Assembly (NCBI GenBank): GCA_016648135.1
Contig: JADDOH010024902.1
Span: 90,346 to 154,345 of the forward strand
Direction: 5' to 3'
From: Agrypnia vestita
Taxonomy: Eukaryota > Arthropoda > Insecta > Trichoptera > Phryganeidae
Length of the DNA: 64,000 nt
Position 1 is the stretch's first letter. Each line of letters starts with the position of its first letter. The notes under the pieces were generated by a model. That model made no database searches. It worked only from the letters and a program-made list of their open reading frames with translations, and was not told the DNA's origin. The translations under genes and the position numbers were made by a program. Positions 21,897 to 32,735 of this stretch are shown piece after piece.

Positions 21897-22302
21897 TTTA
21901 CTTCCTTTATATTAACTCGTGGCGTCTGCTTGCTTGCCTGCTTGCCGTCGAAAAAACTTTGGATCGATTTTTGACCCTTTTCCTGTGATCCAATCGAGCT
22001 GAAACTTTGCAAGCAGACTCGTGGCGACGATCAAGAAGATCTATCAAATTTTCGTTAAAAAATAATAATAATTATAGTATAATTTTGGATTTTTAGAAAT
22101 TTTAATGTTTTTTTTCAAATTGGAATCATTACAAAAGTTTGATTACTACCAACGGCGCCGGCGGCCCGATAACGTCACGGAATATTTAAAATTTGAATTA
22201 CTCCGTCGGTAGGTATAATAGGTACTTCACTACGAATTTCGAAAATTTATGACATTTGGTTCACAGATGACACACTTTGGTTTTTTGGGAAGAAATCAAA
22301 TA
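21897..22302. repeat. Dispersed repeat R2, copy 2, interrupted by mariner
   Basis: 21897-22235 closely follows the copies at 4310 and 42930 (CTCCCTTTATATTAACTCGT, GTGATCCAATCGAGCTGAAA). The conserved end AAACTTGGTTTTTATGGGTTA reappears after the mariner at 23667-23690. Confidence 0.7.
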
Positions 22303-23571
22303 TTAGGTCCTTACATATGAAATTGGCGTTTAGTATGGGAGGAACATAAAGCCGATTTTTTTTATTATAATATATTTATTTAATCAAAGTATGTACCATT
22401 GCTATCTATGTACTTTTGCCATCTCATAGGTAGTTAATCGATCCCTTTACTTAAAAAACCATTCGGACGGGAATCAATAAAATCTTTGAAGGCGGTTTGG
22501 ACTGCCCCATCGGAGTTGAATTTTTTCCTTTGCAAGAAGTTATCCAAATTTCGAAAAAAATGGTAATCTGTTGGGGCAAGGTCCGGAGAGTACGGTGGAT
22601 GTCTTAGACATTCCAATTGAAGCTCCTCTAATTTGGTAGTCGTCTGTTGTGCAGTGTGTGGTCTAGCGTTATCATGAAGCAGCAGTGGCCTAGAGCGATT
22701 AACCAGCCTCGGTTGTTTAGCAGATAGCTTTTCCATCATGGTTTACAGTTGCTGACAATAGACATCTGCCGTAATCGTCTGGCCAGATTTAAGAAAGCTG
22801 TAGTGAACGACACCAGCACTAGTCCACCAAACGCTCACAAGTAACTTTTTTGGAGTCAAGTTTCGCTTGGGGCATGGTTTGGCTGGTTCGGCAGGGTTCA
22901 GCCATTGCGATGAGCGCTTCCGATTATCGTACAGGATCCACTTTTCATCACAGGTAATGATTCGATTTAAAATCCCTTCATTATTGTGCCGGTTGAGTAA
23001 TGCAACGCAGCAGTCAACGCGCGTTTGTTGATTTGCTTCACTCAATTCGTGAGGTACCCACCTTTCAAGCTTTTTCACCTTAACAATTTGCTTCAAGTGG
23101 ATTAAAACAGTTTTATCACTAACACCGCAGCCTGCAGCTAACTCGGATGTGGTTTGCGATGGATCCGCTTCCACAATAGCCTTCAATTCTGGTCACCGGC
23201 CGTCCACGGGGCTTGTTCTGCAGGTCGAAATTTCCAGAACGAAAACGTTGGAACCAAAAACGCACTGTGTTTTCTTTTGCGGCACCGTCGCCATACACAT
23301 CATTAATTCTTCGAGCCGTTTCTGCAGCACTGGTGCCACGGTGGAACTCGTACTCGTAAATAACGCGATATTTCAAGTTTTTCATTTTGTAAACTGAGTG
23401 ACGCAAAGAAAAAAACAATTGAGGAAAAAACAAATGAATTATAATTTTCAAAACACAAATACATGAGTAAATAGCTGTATAAATTTGGATTTGGAATTCC
23501 TAACCAGAGAAGATATTTGAGATCAAATTTGCCAGTACGGCAAAACGTGAATTTCATATGTAAGGACCTAA
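22303..23571 (-). mobile_element. Mariner element (cecropia-type), 1,269 bp, TA duplication
   Basis: Terminal inverted repeats are TTAGGTCCTTACATATGAAA and its inverse. They are flanked by TA at 22301-22302 and 23572-23573. Length matches full mariners (about 1.28 kb). The transposase lies on the minus strand. Confidence 0.95.
22380..23385 (-). pseudogene. Mariner transposase, broken (one frameshift, two in-frame stops)
   Basis: The reading starts MKNLKYRVIYEYEFHRG at 23385 and includes a helix-turn-helix region (AAETARRINDVYGDGA), WVPHEL, the first catalytic Asp in TCDEKWILYD, the second in HDNARPHTAQ, and the third in YSPDLAPTDYHFF (D,D34D class). The frame shifts near 23190. TAA stops interrupt at 22743-22745 and 22434-22436. 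Beyond the last stop the frame still reads LPMRWQKYIDSNGTYFD to a terminal TAA. It cuts and pastes the element in intact relatives; this copy cannot encode a full protein. Confidence 0.93.
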
Positions 23572-23944
23572 TAATAAAGAGATATTTTTAGAGATTTTTG
23601 ACATAGATATTTGTCTAGACATGTTTCATTTTCAGTCAATCAATTATTTAATTACATGATGGTAAACTTGGTTTTTATGGGTTAGTTTTTTTATGCTATT
23701 ATTGCGTGCTATTTAATTTGTTAGTGTTAGTGAATTATGAATGCCACACTACAAGTGTAGTCACTATCCTAAAGGATTATTAAATTATTGTCAAATAGAT
23801 TGAAATATGCATTATGCAACCCTGAAATATTTCAAGTAATAAACATCTTTGTCAATTTTATGGTTTGTCCTGATGCATTAACATTTTTATACAAATAATA
23901 TACCTTTTCACCGATTGCCCTCTAATATTTGGTTCTTTGTTGTA

Positions 23945-24430
23945 TACAGTAGATATATCGAATATGAAAAATTCATTCCCTTTAATACAAGTCAATAGTT
24001 ATGGAGACATGCGACATCAAAGTTTGCATTTTTTTCAATTTTTCTGACTTTTTTGTGAAACGTTGGACTATCATTGCAGTAACTTATATCGAATATGAAG
24101 TATTCATTCCCTTTAATACAAGTCAAATACAATAATAAAAACCTTCGAATATCAATTGGAAAATATTCCAATGGGAATTTCTGCAGTGATTTTATCACTT
24201 TATTTAACTTGTATTGAAATAAATGAATTTTTCGTAATCTATATAAATTGCTGTAATTATAGTTCAGCATACTTTAAAAAATAAGTCGGAAATATTGAAA
24301 ACAAATGCAAACTTTTATATTGCATAACTCCAAAACCATTGATATTCGGTTACGGCTGCTTAAACATTTTCGACTCATAATCAAGGCAGGAATATAGTCC
24401 TGCGAGGTTATTAATTTTTTTCCAAATAAC
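23945..24430. mobile_element. Foldback element F1, copy 2
   Basis: Arms near 23994-24150 and 24190-24345 are inverted copies centred near 24170. They are followed by GGCTGCTTAAACATTTTCGAC and AAGGCAGGAATATAGTCCTG as in copy 1. It has no hAT insertion, so it shows the empty site. Confidence 0.7.
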
Positions 24431-24720
24431 CCTGTACATATATTGCAAAAATTGAAAATGGATTTTTTCAGGGTTTTTATCATTTTATTTGACTTGTATT
24501 AAAGCGAATAAATTTTTCACAGTCAATTTAAGTTACTGTAATGATAGTTCGACTTTTTGCAAAAAATAAACCAGAAATATTTTAAAAAATGCAAAATTTG
24601 ATATTGCATATTTCCATAATTATTGATTAGAATACTTTCGACTTGAATACTTTCGACTTGAATACTTTCGACTCATCATCAAGGCAGGAATCTACCTGTA
24701 AAGTTTTTGACTCATAAATA
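24431..24720. mobile_element. Foldback element F1, partial third copy
   Basis: Contains TTGATATTGCATATTTCCAT and GACTCATCATCAAGGCAGGA from the right arm and tail of the F1 family, plus a short triplication of GAATACTTTCGACTT at about 24631-24670. Confidence 0.6.
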
Positions 24721-24893
24721 GATACATAATTATTATTTAAGAAATATAGATTTATTAAAAAATATTTCATTTTAAACATCCTGTTACTCATACGTAAAGC
24801 ATCTCAATTAAAGATTTGAACAGAATACATACGTACATAATTAAAAACATTTAATGCCATCATTTTTTTATTTCTCTTCTGAGTATATAAAGC

Positions 24894-24902
24894 TAAATAT
24901 GC
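24894..24902 (+). promoter_or_regulatory. Possible TATA box upstream of secreted peptide A
   Basis: TATATAAAG lies about 290 bp before the ATG at 25189. The distance is long for a compact gene, so it would require a 5' leader of about 260 nt or a spliced leader exon. Chance occurrence in A+T-rich sequence is possible. Confidence 0.25.
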
Positions 24903-25188
24903 AACTCGCATGTATTGCAAGCTCTGCGTAATTTGAAGTTTTAAGTCATCAGCTTTAGTTTTTACGAGTGATTGATGTATGGTAAATGTGTTTTTTATTC
25001 ATAAAAATATTTGTACTCAGCAGAATTTAAAATTCAGCTGTGCAAAACGTGCTCTAAATTTGTTACGTGATTTGGATACAATTTCTTAAATAAATATTTC
25101 AAGAGAAAAAAATGTATAAATGAACATTTAGATTTCATTTTAACATGTTTTTTCACTGACCACTCAAGAGTGAAACATCGACCCAAAA

Positions 25189-25952
25189 ATGAAAATATTT
25201 GGGACCTGGTTACCGGTGGGAGCTGTTTTACTTTTGCTTTTAACATTTTGGACACAATATAATAATGTAAGTGTATTAGTTTTTGTATTGAAAAGTATTC
25301 CAAGAAATATATTATTGTGTATCTTTGTGTAATATGCATTATCTTTGTGTGGCATATTACAATGGTGGGTTTATCGCCTGTTGGCAATTTCTTCCGACCA
25401 ACCACACAATTTAGTGAAACAATTGAAATATATTTCTTGTGCATAATGTTAATGTTAAAGTGACAATAGCTACATGGAGCTAGCCACAATAATGAGACTA
25501 GAATGCGACCACTATAAATTGACCAGATTAACCAGATACTGGAAGACGGTCCTGTTAGAAGCCTCAACAACCATCAAGCTTGCATGTGAAGATGTATGAA
25601 TGTAGATGAAGCGAAAGTTGTATGTCAGGACAGAAGAGTATGGCGCTCTATCCTCTCTGCCTACCCCCACAGCGTGGTGGTAAGTTAGTTAGTTAATTAT
25701 TATTATCTCAAAACATTCCTTACACAAACTATTATTTACGATTTACCTAATTGTTCGCAGGCAATACCACTTCTGCCATTTCTTCGATTGGGATTATTCA
25801 ACGGAGATTTCAAGTCCAGAGGCCGCACCCCTTGGTTGGCCCCCATGCGCCATCACAAGCCTATCCACATCAACTACCAACCGATAATAAGCACCACCCA
25901 GTACCGAGGATTTGACAGCAGGGGAATACGGGGCAACACAAACCGTGGTTGA
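25189..25952 (+). CDS. Small secreted cationic peptide A (GLFNGDF family), 2 exons, 89 aa
   Basis: Exon 1 is 25189-25266 (26 codons) and exon 2 is 25761-25952 (63 codons plus TGA). The intron is GT..AG, 494 bp, phase 0. Residues 1-26 read as a signal peptide: MKIFGTW, a Leu-rich core GAVLLLLLTFW, then a polar end TQYNN. Exon 2 begins AIPLLPFLRLGLFNGDF and contains KPIHINYQPI and a Gly/Arg-rich tail. I count no cysteine in the precursor, and 10 Lys/Arg against 2 acidic residues after exon 1. The paralog at 28740-30604 has the same structure and core motif, which is the main evidence that this is a real gene. AATAAA lies at 26091. TATATAA at 24894 is a possible promoter, but it is about 290 bp upstream of the ATG, so a 5' leader or another start is possible. 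Function unknown; a hormone-like, antimicrobial or structural secreted role cannot be told apart. Confidence 0.78.
25500..25720 (+). mobile_element. LINE 3'-end remnant inside the intron of secreted peptide A
   Basis: Translates as ILEDGPVRSLNNH, a stop, then RCMNVDEAKVVCQDRRVWRS and ILSAYP, a widespread LINE ORF2 C-terminal motif. Related to 26527-26850 in the opposite orientation. Confidence 0.65.
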
Positions 25953-26090
25953 TTTAAACATTGTCTAAAATAGAGTTAATTCAAATATTGCAGTATGCAA
26001 AATTGCAATTTAACTATTTATACGTTTAAAAAAGATTTAATTAATATTGTCTAATCATAAAATATGTTGTAAATATTTATTGTAATATTA

Positions 26091-26096
26091 AATAAA
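26091..26096 (+). terminator. Candidate polyadenylation signal of secreted peptide A
   Basis: AATAAA lies 139 bp after the stop codon of peptide A and is followed by a T/G-containing stretch, a usual arrangement for an insect 3' end. Confidence 0.5.
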
Positions 26097-26406
26097 ATGT
26101 TTTAAGATAACTGTGTTGATAACTTCATATCATGGACCTATAAGCACCTTCTCCAAGTACCTAAGATAGTAAAAAAATCTGTTTCTCTAAGTTCAATAAG
26201 ATAAAACTGGAGACTAATTTCCTACTTCCTACTACACAGCTACAGTAGCGAGCACAGAAAGGTGTCCACTCTTTAAAAATGAATGAATAAAGGAGTTCTA
26301 AGAATTAGTTTCTCGTACCCATTGTTTTTTCTCACTCAAACATTGAGACTAGTTTAGGGGCAACTTTCAACCTATCAGCATTGTGTATTTTTATTATTTG
26401 TGAAGG

Positions 26407-26532
26407 ATGGAAAAATTTAAGCAACTGAGCTTATTACAAAACAAATTAATATTAACTTTAGCATCACAAAAAGTGAGTTCCAGAGCTATAGCACGAGAGA
26501 TCGGATGCAGTCAGACTTTAGTGCTTAATTTT
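26407..26532 (+). pseudogene. Tc1-like transposase N-terminal fragment
   Basis: MEKFKQLSLLQNKLILTL, then SSRAIAREIGCSQTLVLNF, is a helix-turn-helix DNA-binding domain of Tc1-type transposases. It is cut short by a LINE tail inserted at about 26527. Confidence 0.6.
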
Positions 26533-26850
26533 AACCAACCATCGCGCCATTTCTCCGCAGGGGTAGGCAGAGAGGATAGAACGCCATATTCCTCTATCTT
26601 GGCACACTACTTTTGCTTCTGCTACATTCATACATCTTCTCATGCGTGCTCTAAGGTTTTTGAGGCTTTTAACAGGGCCATCCTCCAATACTTGTCGAAT
26701 CTGATCATGCCAGGTCTTTTGCGGAGGTCCTCTATTCCTGCTACCTTCAACACTTGCCAACCATCCTTTCCTTACTCATACGTTCTACATGACCAAACCA
26801 TCTCAGCACTCCTTTCTTTATTCTATCTACCATGCGCGTGCAATGGAAAC
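26527..26850 (-). mobile_element. LINE 3'-end remnant, minus strand
   Basis: The minus-strand frame reads RNRGPPQKTWHDQIRQVLED, then RRCMNVAEAKVVCQDRGIWR and SILSAYP. This is the C-terminal region of a non-LTR retrotransposon ORF2. It interrupts a Tc1-like fragment. Confidence 0.75.
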
Positions 26851-27829
26851 ATTGAAGCATGACTTCTTTGTAAATGTTTATTTCGGAAAAAAATAGAAAT
26901 CAAATATTTATGCTACAGATTTTTATGATATATCAAAATATAAATGCCATGATAACAATTGTGATAGAAATATTATGAAATATATGTTGTATTCTGATTT
27001 TTTTTCCAAATAATTGGTTACGTAAAAGTCATATTCCCACTGCACGCCCCTGCTATCTACCACACTAGTCAGCATTACATTCACTTCTAATTAATTTTAT
27101 AAAAAAAATTAAAGATTTTGCATGTGCAGCGAAAAAAGGTACCGGAAACAAAAAAGACATTTTCCGCTGAAGAGGCAGCCACCATGACAAGAGGCATGCC
27201 TTTACTGCAGAATGCACAATTTTTTTATTAGTGTAAAGCTAAAGATCCCCCAAGAAAATGATTTTTTTTTTAATAGTAAAGCGACTTATTTGCCACCCTG
27301 TAGAACTAGACATCTCGCGTGTGCAAACACATACTACTATATTAGGATACAGGACCATCCTCCAGATGTCCTGATATCCTGGGCTAACTACGCTGCACTC
27401 AGACACAGGAGAGCCTCATGTATTATTTATATGGTAGACTGAAATTTTTGAATTTATAGACAGGAGTTTTAATATCATGGGTTTTGATCTCATTTCTCAA
27501 GAGCGAAATAACAGCAAATTCCGCGCCAAATCCTTAACTCGATTTCATTTGAAGTATGATTATCTGTAGTCAACGTGGCTCCATGAGATTTAAAATCAGT
27601 AACAGTTTAAAAATTCTAATTGCCAGCTTGCACTGGGCCACGTTGTTTATATCCAATTTTATTATTTATTTTTTGCCTTTGATACAATTTTACACAAGAG
27701 CAAAAAAATGTTTTGAAATCGATTGGGTTAGGCATTATTAGAGATTATTCCAAATATTATGAGTACATATATCAAAAGTACTTGGTTAAATGTTACTGTT
27801 GGCAGCTGTACCATTTTGCCATCGTAGTA

Positions 27830-28345
27830 TAGTAGAACCTCGTCAATTTGAAATTCTAGGTACCAAAAACAAAATCTCTATGCAATCGCGAAATTCGCCA
27901 AAAATCGTAATACTTATGAAAAAAAATGTTGATTTTTTGAAAAAAATAATTTTTATGCATATATTTCAAGAAAACATTCGCGACATTCCTATTGCTAAAA
28001 AACTTAGTGACATATTTGCGAAAAAAAATTCCGTATCACGTTTGAATGGCCTTAATGAAAAATGTTTAGTTATCTTTGAACTTATGGAAGGCTTCTTCAA
28101 TCTTCGCTCAATTTTAACTTTCAAATGCGCCTTTTTTCGGGCTCAGCCATGCGCATCATTACTTTTTTACAACTTCTTAAAAAATTACAATTATTTGTGA
28201 TAAAATGTATTGATTTGTGGCGCAAGGCTCTAAAAATTATTTCGAATTACAAATTACCGGGAATTTCAAATTATCGAGGTTAATCTACTATGAAAATAAC
28301 TTTTTGGGTCCTGTGTATTTTAAATATTTTAAAATATCGAGTACA
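27830..28345. mobile_element. Pogo-like MITE P2, one end truncated
   Basis: Starts TAGTAGAACCTCGTCAATTT after TA, contains TCGCGAAATTCGCCAAAAAT, and runs through TTTTTGGGTCCTGTGTATTT. The far inverted end is missing. The 136-codon open frame inside is not coding. Confidence 0.65.
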
Positions 28346-28665
28346 AGTACAAATATACTATACTGGTATTTTTGTCTCGGATTCTCAACTAATGAAAAGG
28401 TTTTTACATGCCTAATGTCTGAGAATGAAATAATAAAAATGTTACTATTATTTAATGCCGTCAGGTACATACACCTATTAATATAATAATTATCTTATAA
28501 TATTGTCATGTTTCTATTTCCCTGTCTAAAAAGAAAACTTTACTGGGACCTGCAACCTGACAACTTTTGTGCTTATCAAACCATTCTGTCTTCTGGTTCA
28601 TAGTGACATGTTCTGATTCAGCAAAACAAAGAAATAATGCCGGAAACATTTACAACCGATTTTCA

Positions 28666-28671
28666 TATAAA
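28666..28671 (+). promoter_or_regulatory. Candidate TATA box of secreted peptide B
   Basis: TATAAA lies 74 bp upstream of the ATG at 28740, with TCAATT about 25 bp downstream of it where an initiator would fall. Spacing fits an insect core promoter, but the A+T-rich background makes this only suggestive. Confidence 0.4.
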
Positions 28672-28739
28672 TTGCTGGTCAGAGGGAATTTCAATTTAGT
28701 TTGTTTTTAATAAGAAAAGTACACACACATCTTTCAGAA

Positions 28740-30604
28740 ATGGCGACATTTTCAGTCAATTTTGGCTCGAGAATTATATTTTTGTACTTCTTTTTGACAT
28801 TTATGTTATTCATTCAAGCTGTAAGTATTCTTATTTTATTTTTAATGTTTACAGCATTTACTTTGTGGTTGTACATAATCATTAATTTTAAAAAAACTAA
28901 CAAACTTTCTACATTGATTGTTTTTAATGTCTACTAGTTTCGATACCACTATACCTTCGTCAGGATAAACGCACAATAACTGTTCCATAAATAAAAAATT
29001 TTGAATGTTGAGTGGGGGGAGTATGGCTTCTTTTGTGGTCTCCCTGAAATTAATTGAAAGTAAACTTCACCCACACTTCACTCCATCCTGCTAGTTATAA
29101 TAATTATTTGGAAGGTGTAAAAATGAAGACGAAAGGTGTAGAGCCAATGATATAATAAAGTGTAGATAGATTACAAGCGTGAAATCTTGCCAACTCAAAA
29201 GTAAGGAAAATTGCTTTACTTGCATTCGTTATTGGACAGACCTTCTTTGTGATCGGGAGTGATGCAACGCCGAAAAAAAGACCCGGGGAAAAAGAAACAC
29301 AGTATCGCTTACTATTGTAAGAATAAGTATGTTATTTTAGTCACCGTGACTTCAAATTACCTGATTTTTACGTGATTACTTGATTATGTGATTTATTGTC
29401 TCTTTCAATGCAATATTTGCTACATATGAAAGCTGGCTAGTATGGGAATAACGTGTCTATATTATAGTATGTCAATGTGTAGAGCTATGAAATATGACAG
29501 AAATCTCAAATACTTCGATCTGATAATAAATTTAGCGGAACATTTTGATTCTAAAAGGCAGTCTTTATTTTATTCTATTGACTATAGCTGATTTACCGGA
29601 TATCAGATTTCATCATACTAAATTTTGTTTTTTTTATTTTTTGCCTACATTGTTCCACTTGGTAACTATGTCATCTTGGTCAGAGGAATCTCTTCATCGA
29701 GGTATCTTTACAATATCATGACCAACAAACAACCTGCCTTAAAACTGGATTATATACTCCACTGCCAGGATTACAACATGCATGTTTCCGTACTGCAAAC
29801 AAGCAATCTTAGCCAGCATTTAATCACCTCTATTAAGCAGGCAAGGGTTATGCGGTGAGAATGTTAAAGCATGCATTTATGCAAACATATATTTTGGAAT
29901 AAAAAAAATAAATTATTCGACTGATATTAAAGCGGTACATTCACTGCAAATGCATATTTCGGCGTTTTTTTACGAAAATGTGGGTTTTTATTATTCATTT
30001 ATATCAGAATGTATATGATAGATTGCATTTTTTTTAGGGCGATAACTTAGATAGAACCTTTGTTCTTGTATAGAAGTAAGTAAATATTTTGATAGATGAG
30101 GTACTTTGCGGGGATGCCTGACGCCGACGAAAGCGAAGAATATATGATCGTCTCTTTCTATTAAAACCTTACTGTTTTAGCAACATATGTACCATAAATA
30201 TGTAACGAACGTGTAATTTTTATTCGATTTGCGCTCAGACGACATGTCGCGCACAGCTTGAAAGCACATGATCTATCAATGTAATTTGACAGATACGCAT
30301 GTTTGTGAATCGGCTGTCTCGCCTTAAATTTTCGTAATCGATAAGTTGCTTTAATGACATTGTATTTTATTACCGCATATGTTCATTATGTATATGATGT
30401 ATTTAATTGTATTCACAGGCCAGTCCTTCAAGATTCGGATTATTCAATGGTGACTTCAGGTCTAAATCCAAACTGCCGCATGTACCCTTTGACAGATTCA
30501 GACCAATTTATTTCAATTACAGACCAATACTCAGGAAGACGGAATATATTGGGTTTAGTAAATCCGGGGTGCTTGGTAATTCTAAACTGCCTCCACTCTC
30601 ATAA
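28740..30604 (+). CDS. Small secreted cationic peptide B (GLFNGDF family), 2 exons, 88 aa
   Basis: Exon 1 is 28740-28820 (27 codons) and exon 2 is 30419-30604 (61 codons plus TAA). The intron is GT..AG, 1,598 bp, phase 0. Exon 1 is a typical signal peptide: MATFSVNFGSR, a hydrophobic core IIFLYFFLTFMLF, then IQA, with probable cleavage near the exon junction. Exon 2 starts ASPSRFGLFNGDFRS and holds PIYFNYRPI, one Arg-Lys pair (ILRKTEY) and a C-terminus KLPPLS. There is no cysteine; I count about 11 basic and 3 acidic residues after exon 1. TATAAA at 28666-28671 sits 74 bp upstream of the ATG. It is about 2.8 kb downstream of paralog A on the same strand. The longer intron contains a dispersed 0.33-kb repeat (29143-29470). 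I do not recognise the family. Confidence 0.78.
29143..29470. repeat. Dispersed repeat R1, copy 2, uninterrupted
   Basis: Closely similar to 1858-1935 plus 2229-2470, and lacking the tandem MITE pair; it reads TTTACTTGCATTCG where the MITEs sit in the other copy. Lies in the intron of secreted peptide B. Confidence 0.8.
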
Positions 30605-31690
30605 AGAGTTTTCTGCATGAAATTAAAACAATGTTTTAAATAATAATTGTTTCGTCTTATTTATTATTCTTGTATTTAATCTTTTCTAAGTTTTACATTT
30701 TGTAAAATCTGTGATTTAAAGAATCATTGTACTTTTGACTGTATAGAATTAATTGTAACAACATGTGATGTGATACAATTTGTTAAATTATAAATTCATC
30801 TATTGTTGCCTAAAACTATTCATCTATTGTTGTAACCAATGTTTAATTTTTTGGGTCTAATTTTCTAATTTTTGGGTCACTGTGTGCGCGATAAAATATT
30901 TGGTGCAATTCAAAGAACTAATGGAGAAAAAATCATTATATGACGGGTATAAAAGAAAGGCTGAAAATCAAAAATATTTAAAAAATGTTCTGAACGGAGT
31001 CTCCGAGTATTACTAATTTAGAATTATGTTTTTTATAAATTTATAGACTACATTTCCTATAAAATCTCAAATTCAGTATTCTTAATTAGTAATCCTCGAA
31101 GACTGCAATCTTGTTTTTTGGATCTGCTGCTTTCGCTTTTATACCCCATAAAAAATATATATAAGATTATTTATTAGAGTTTATATATTTACATAGTATA
31201 AATAAGAAGATAGATACACATTAAATTTAACTAATATGTATATGTTTCTGATGATCCAGTAAACTTTTTTGCATTATGTTATAATTTGTAAGCACCTATA
31301 TTTTGACAGAAAATTGGTTGTAATCAAGAAATTTATTTATTTTCTTCAACAATATCAGGCCGAAATTAAAAATTTTATCAGAAAAAATATTTTGTATTTC
31401 ATGTGAGTCAAACCGTAAACTAAAATATAAATGCTTTGCTCTTTGTATATTCGAGATGTCTTTTAATGTTCAAGTCTTGAATTTTGTGGTTTCCTAAGGC
31501 AGTGAATGGATTCCAATATAATTTGTGAAAATTAGCCTTCACGGTCTCTCCGAAAAGGAACAGAGTCCCCAAATCTGGGACTGCCGTGCGGAGCAGAGAA
31601 GAGATGGAAGGCTTACAACCTGTCATTGGCAGGTTTGAAGGTCTTTTATGTCGATTACGTTTACCATTTCTTCCATCTCCCCCCCCTCGC
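30605..31690. other. 3' flank of secreted peptide B, no gene recognised
   Basis: A+T-rich. ATTAAA at 30622 could serve peptide B as a weak poly(A) signal. The rest shows nothing assignable. Confidence 0.4.
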
Positions 31691-31692
31691 CT

Positions 31693-32320
31693 TTAGAGTG
31701 CCATTTTTTTTATTTTGTGCGTTAAATTGACAAAACAATAACACCCGTCTGCACTGCAACCAACCGGGCCCCACCGCGACCGCAGCTCCAACAGGACACA
31801 TATTGTCCGATTGGACAGACCAGACCGTATGCACTTTATATGCAATACCTTGGTTTTGGGTAGCATAGATAAACTAGCTTTGCACGACCCACACTGTCCG
31901 AAAAAAGGAATCTCATAGATATCACCATCCTTGACTGTATAGGGATTTATCCTTTGACAAGGCAAAAATCTTATCAACAGAACCGTACCTTATACCCAGA
32001 TTAGTGAAGGAGTCCATTGAAATATACAAACATCCCAATTTCAATAGAGATGACAGTTACAAACTACCAAGTATTTGGCGCCCTGTTCTAACGACACTAA
32101 TTCAACCTTTGAGAGAAGTCGCAGTAAAATCCGCCAACGTAACTAGTACATATTGCACACTGGCGACCTCTATTGTAGAAGAAGAGAACACTCCACAACT
32201 AAGTGCATACAATTTACACCCTAGAAAGCAGCACCTTTAATCAGTCCGACCTCCACCTCCGCGGGTAAAGGTCGTCCTCCTAAAGGTGGATAAGTATCCA
32301 ACGAAACGTCGAGATTCGCT
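31693..32320. mobile_element. GIY-YIG-type retroelement fragments in opposite orientations
   Basis: The minus-strand frame from 31977 reads TVKDGDIYEIPFFGQCG, resembling the start of a GIY-YIG nuclease domain. On the plus strand from 32000 it reads VKESIEIYKHPNFNRDDSYK, resembling the segment after that domain in Penelope-like or related retroelements. The two halves face away from each other, so the source element has been rearranged. Family assignment is tentative. Confidence 0.45.
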
Positions 32321-32684
32321 TCGCTAATACATACGGTGCATATAAAATATCCGAAATTACAGTTAAATGTACACTGAAAATTGCCCCTTCCTGAATATTA
32401 CGAACTTAATTTAAAAAAATCAAAGTAGCATTCGCAAAACACAATCGCAGATATTTTCTTTATATGTATTTTTGAGTATTTAGTTTAACCTTTTTATAAT
32501 TGTTTTAAAATTTACAAGCTCGTGGTAATTTTCGCAACAAGCTAAACATAGTGGAACCAGCCATGGTACCACAGCGTGTACCAAGAAGCTTCCGTTGGTT
32601 CACCCCTATATATTTTGACAGTCTGTTCTTACCTCTTAGGGCCCATTGTATTATCTCGTATTATAGAAGTCTTTTGTAAAAACC

Positions 32685-32735
32685 TCAGATTTTTACGAAA
32701 ACAGGTTGTATGATTGGTGGAAGACACAATAACCA
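32685..32735. mobile_element. H1 hairpin MITE fragment
   Basis: CAGATTTTTACGAAAACAGG and ATGATTGGTGGAAGAC match the centre of the 145-bp MITE. Confidence 0.45.
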
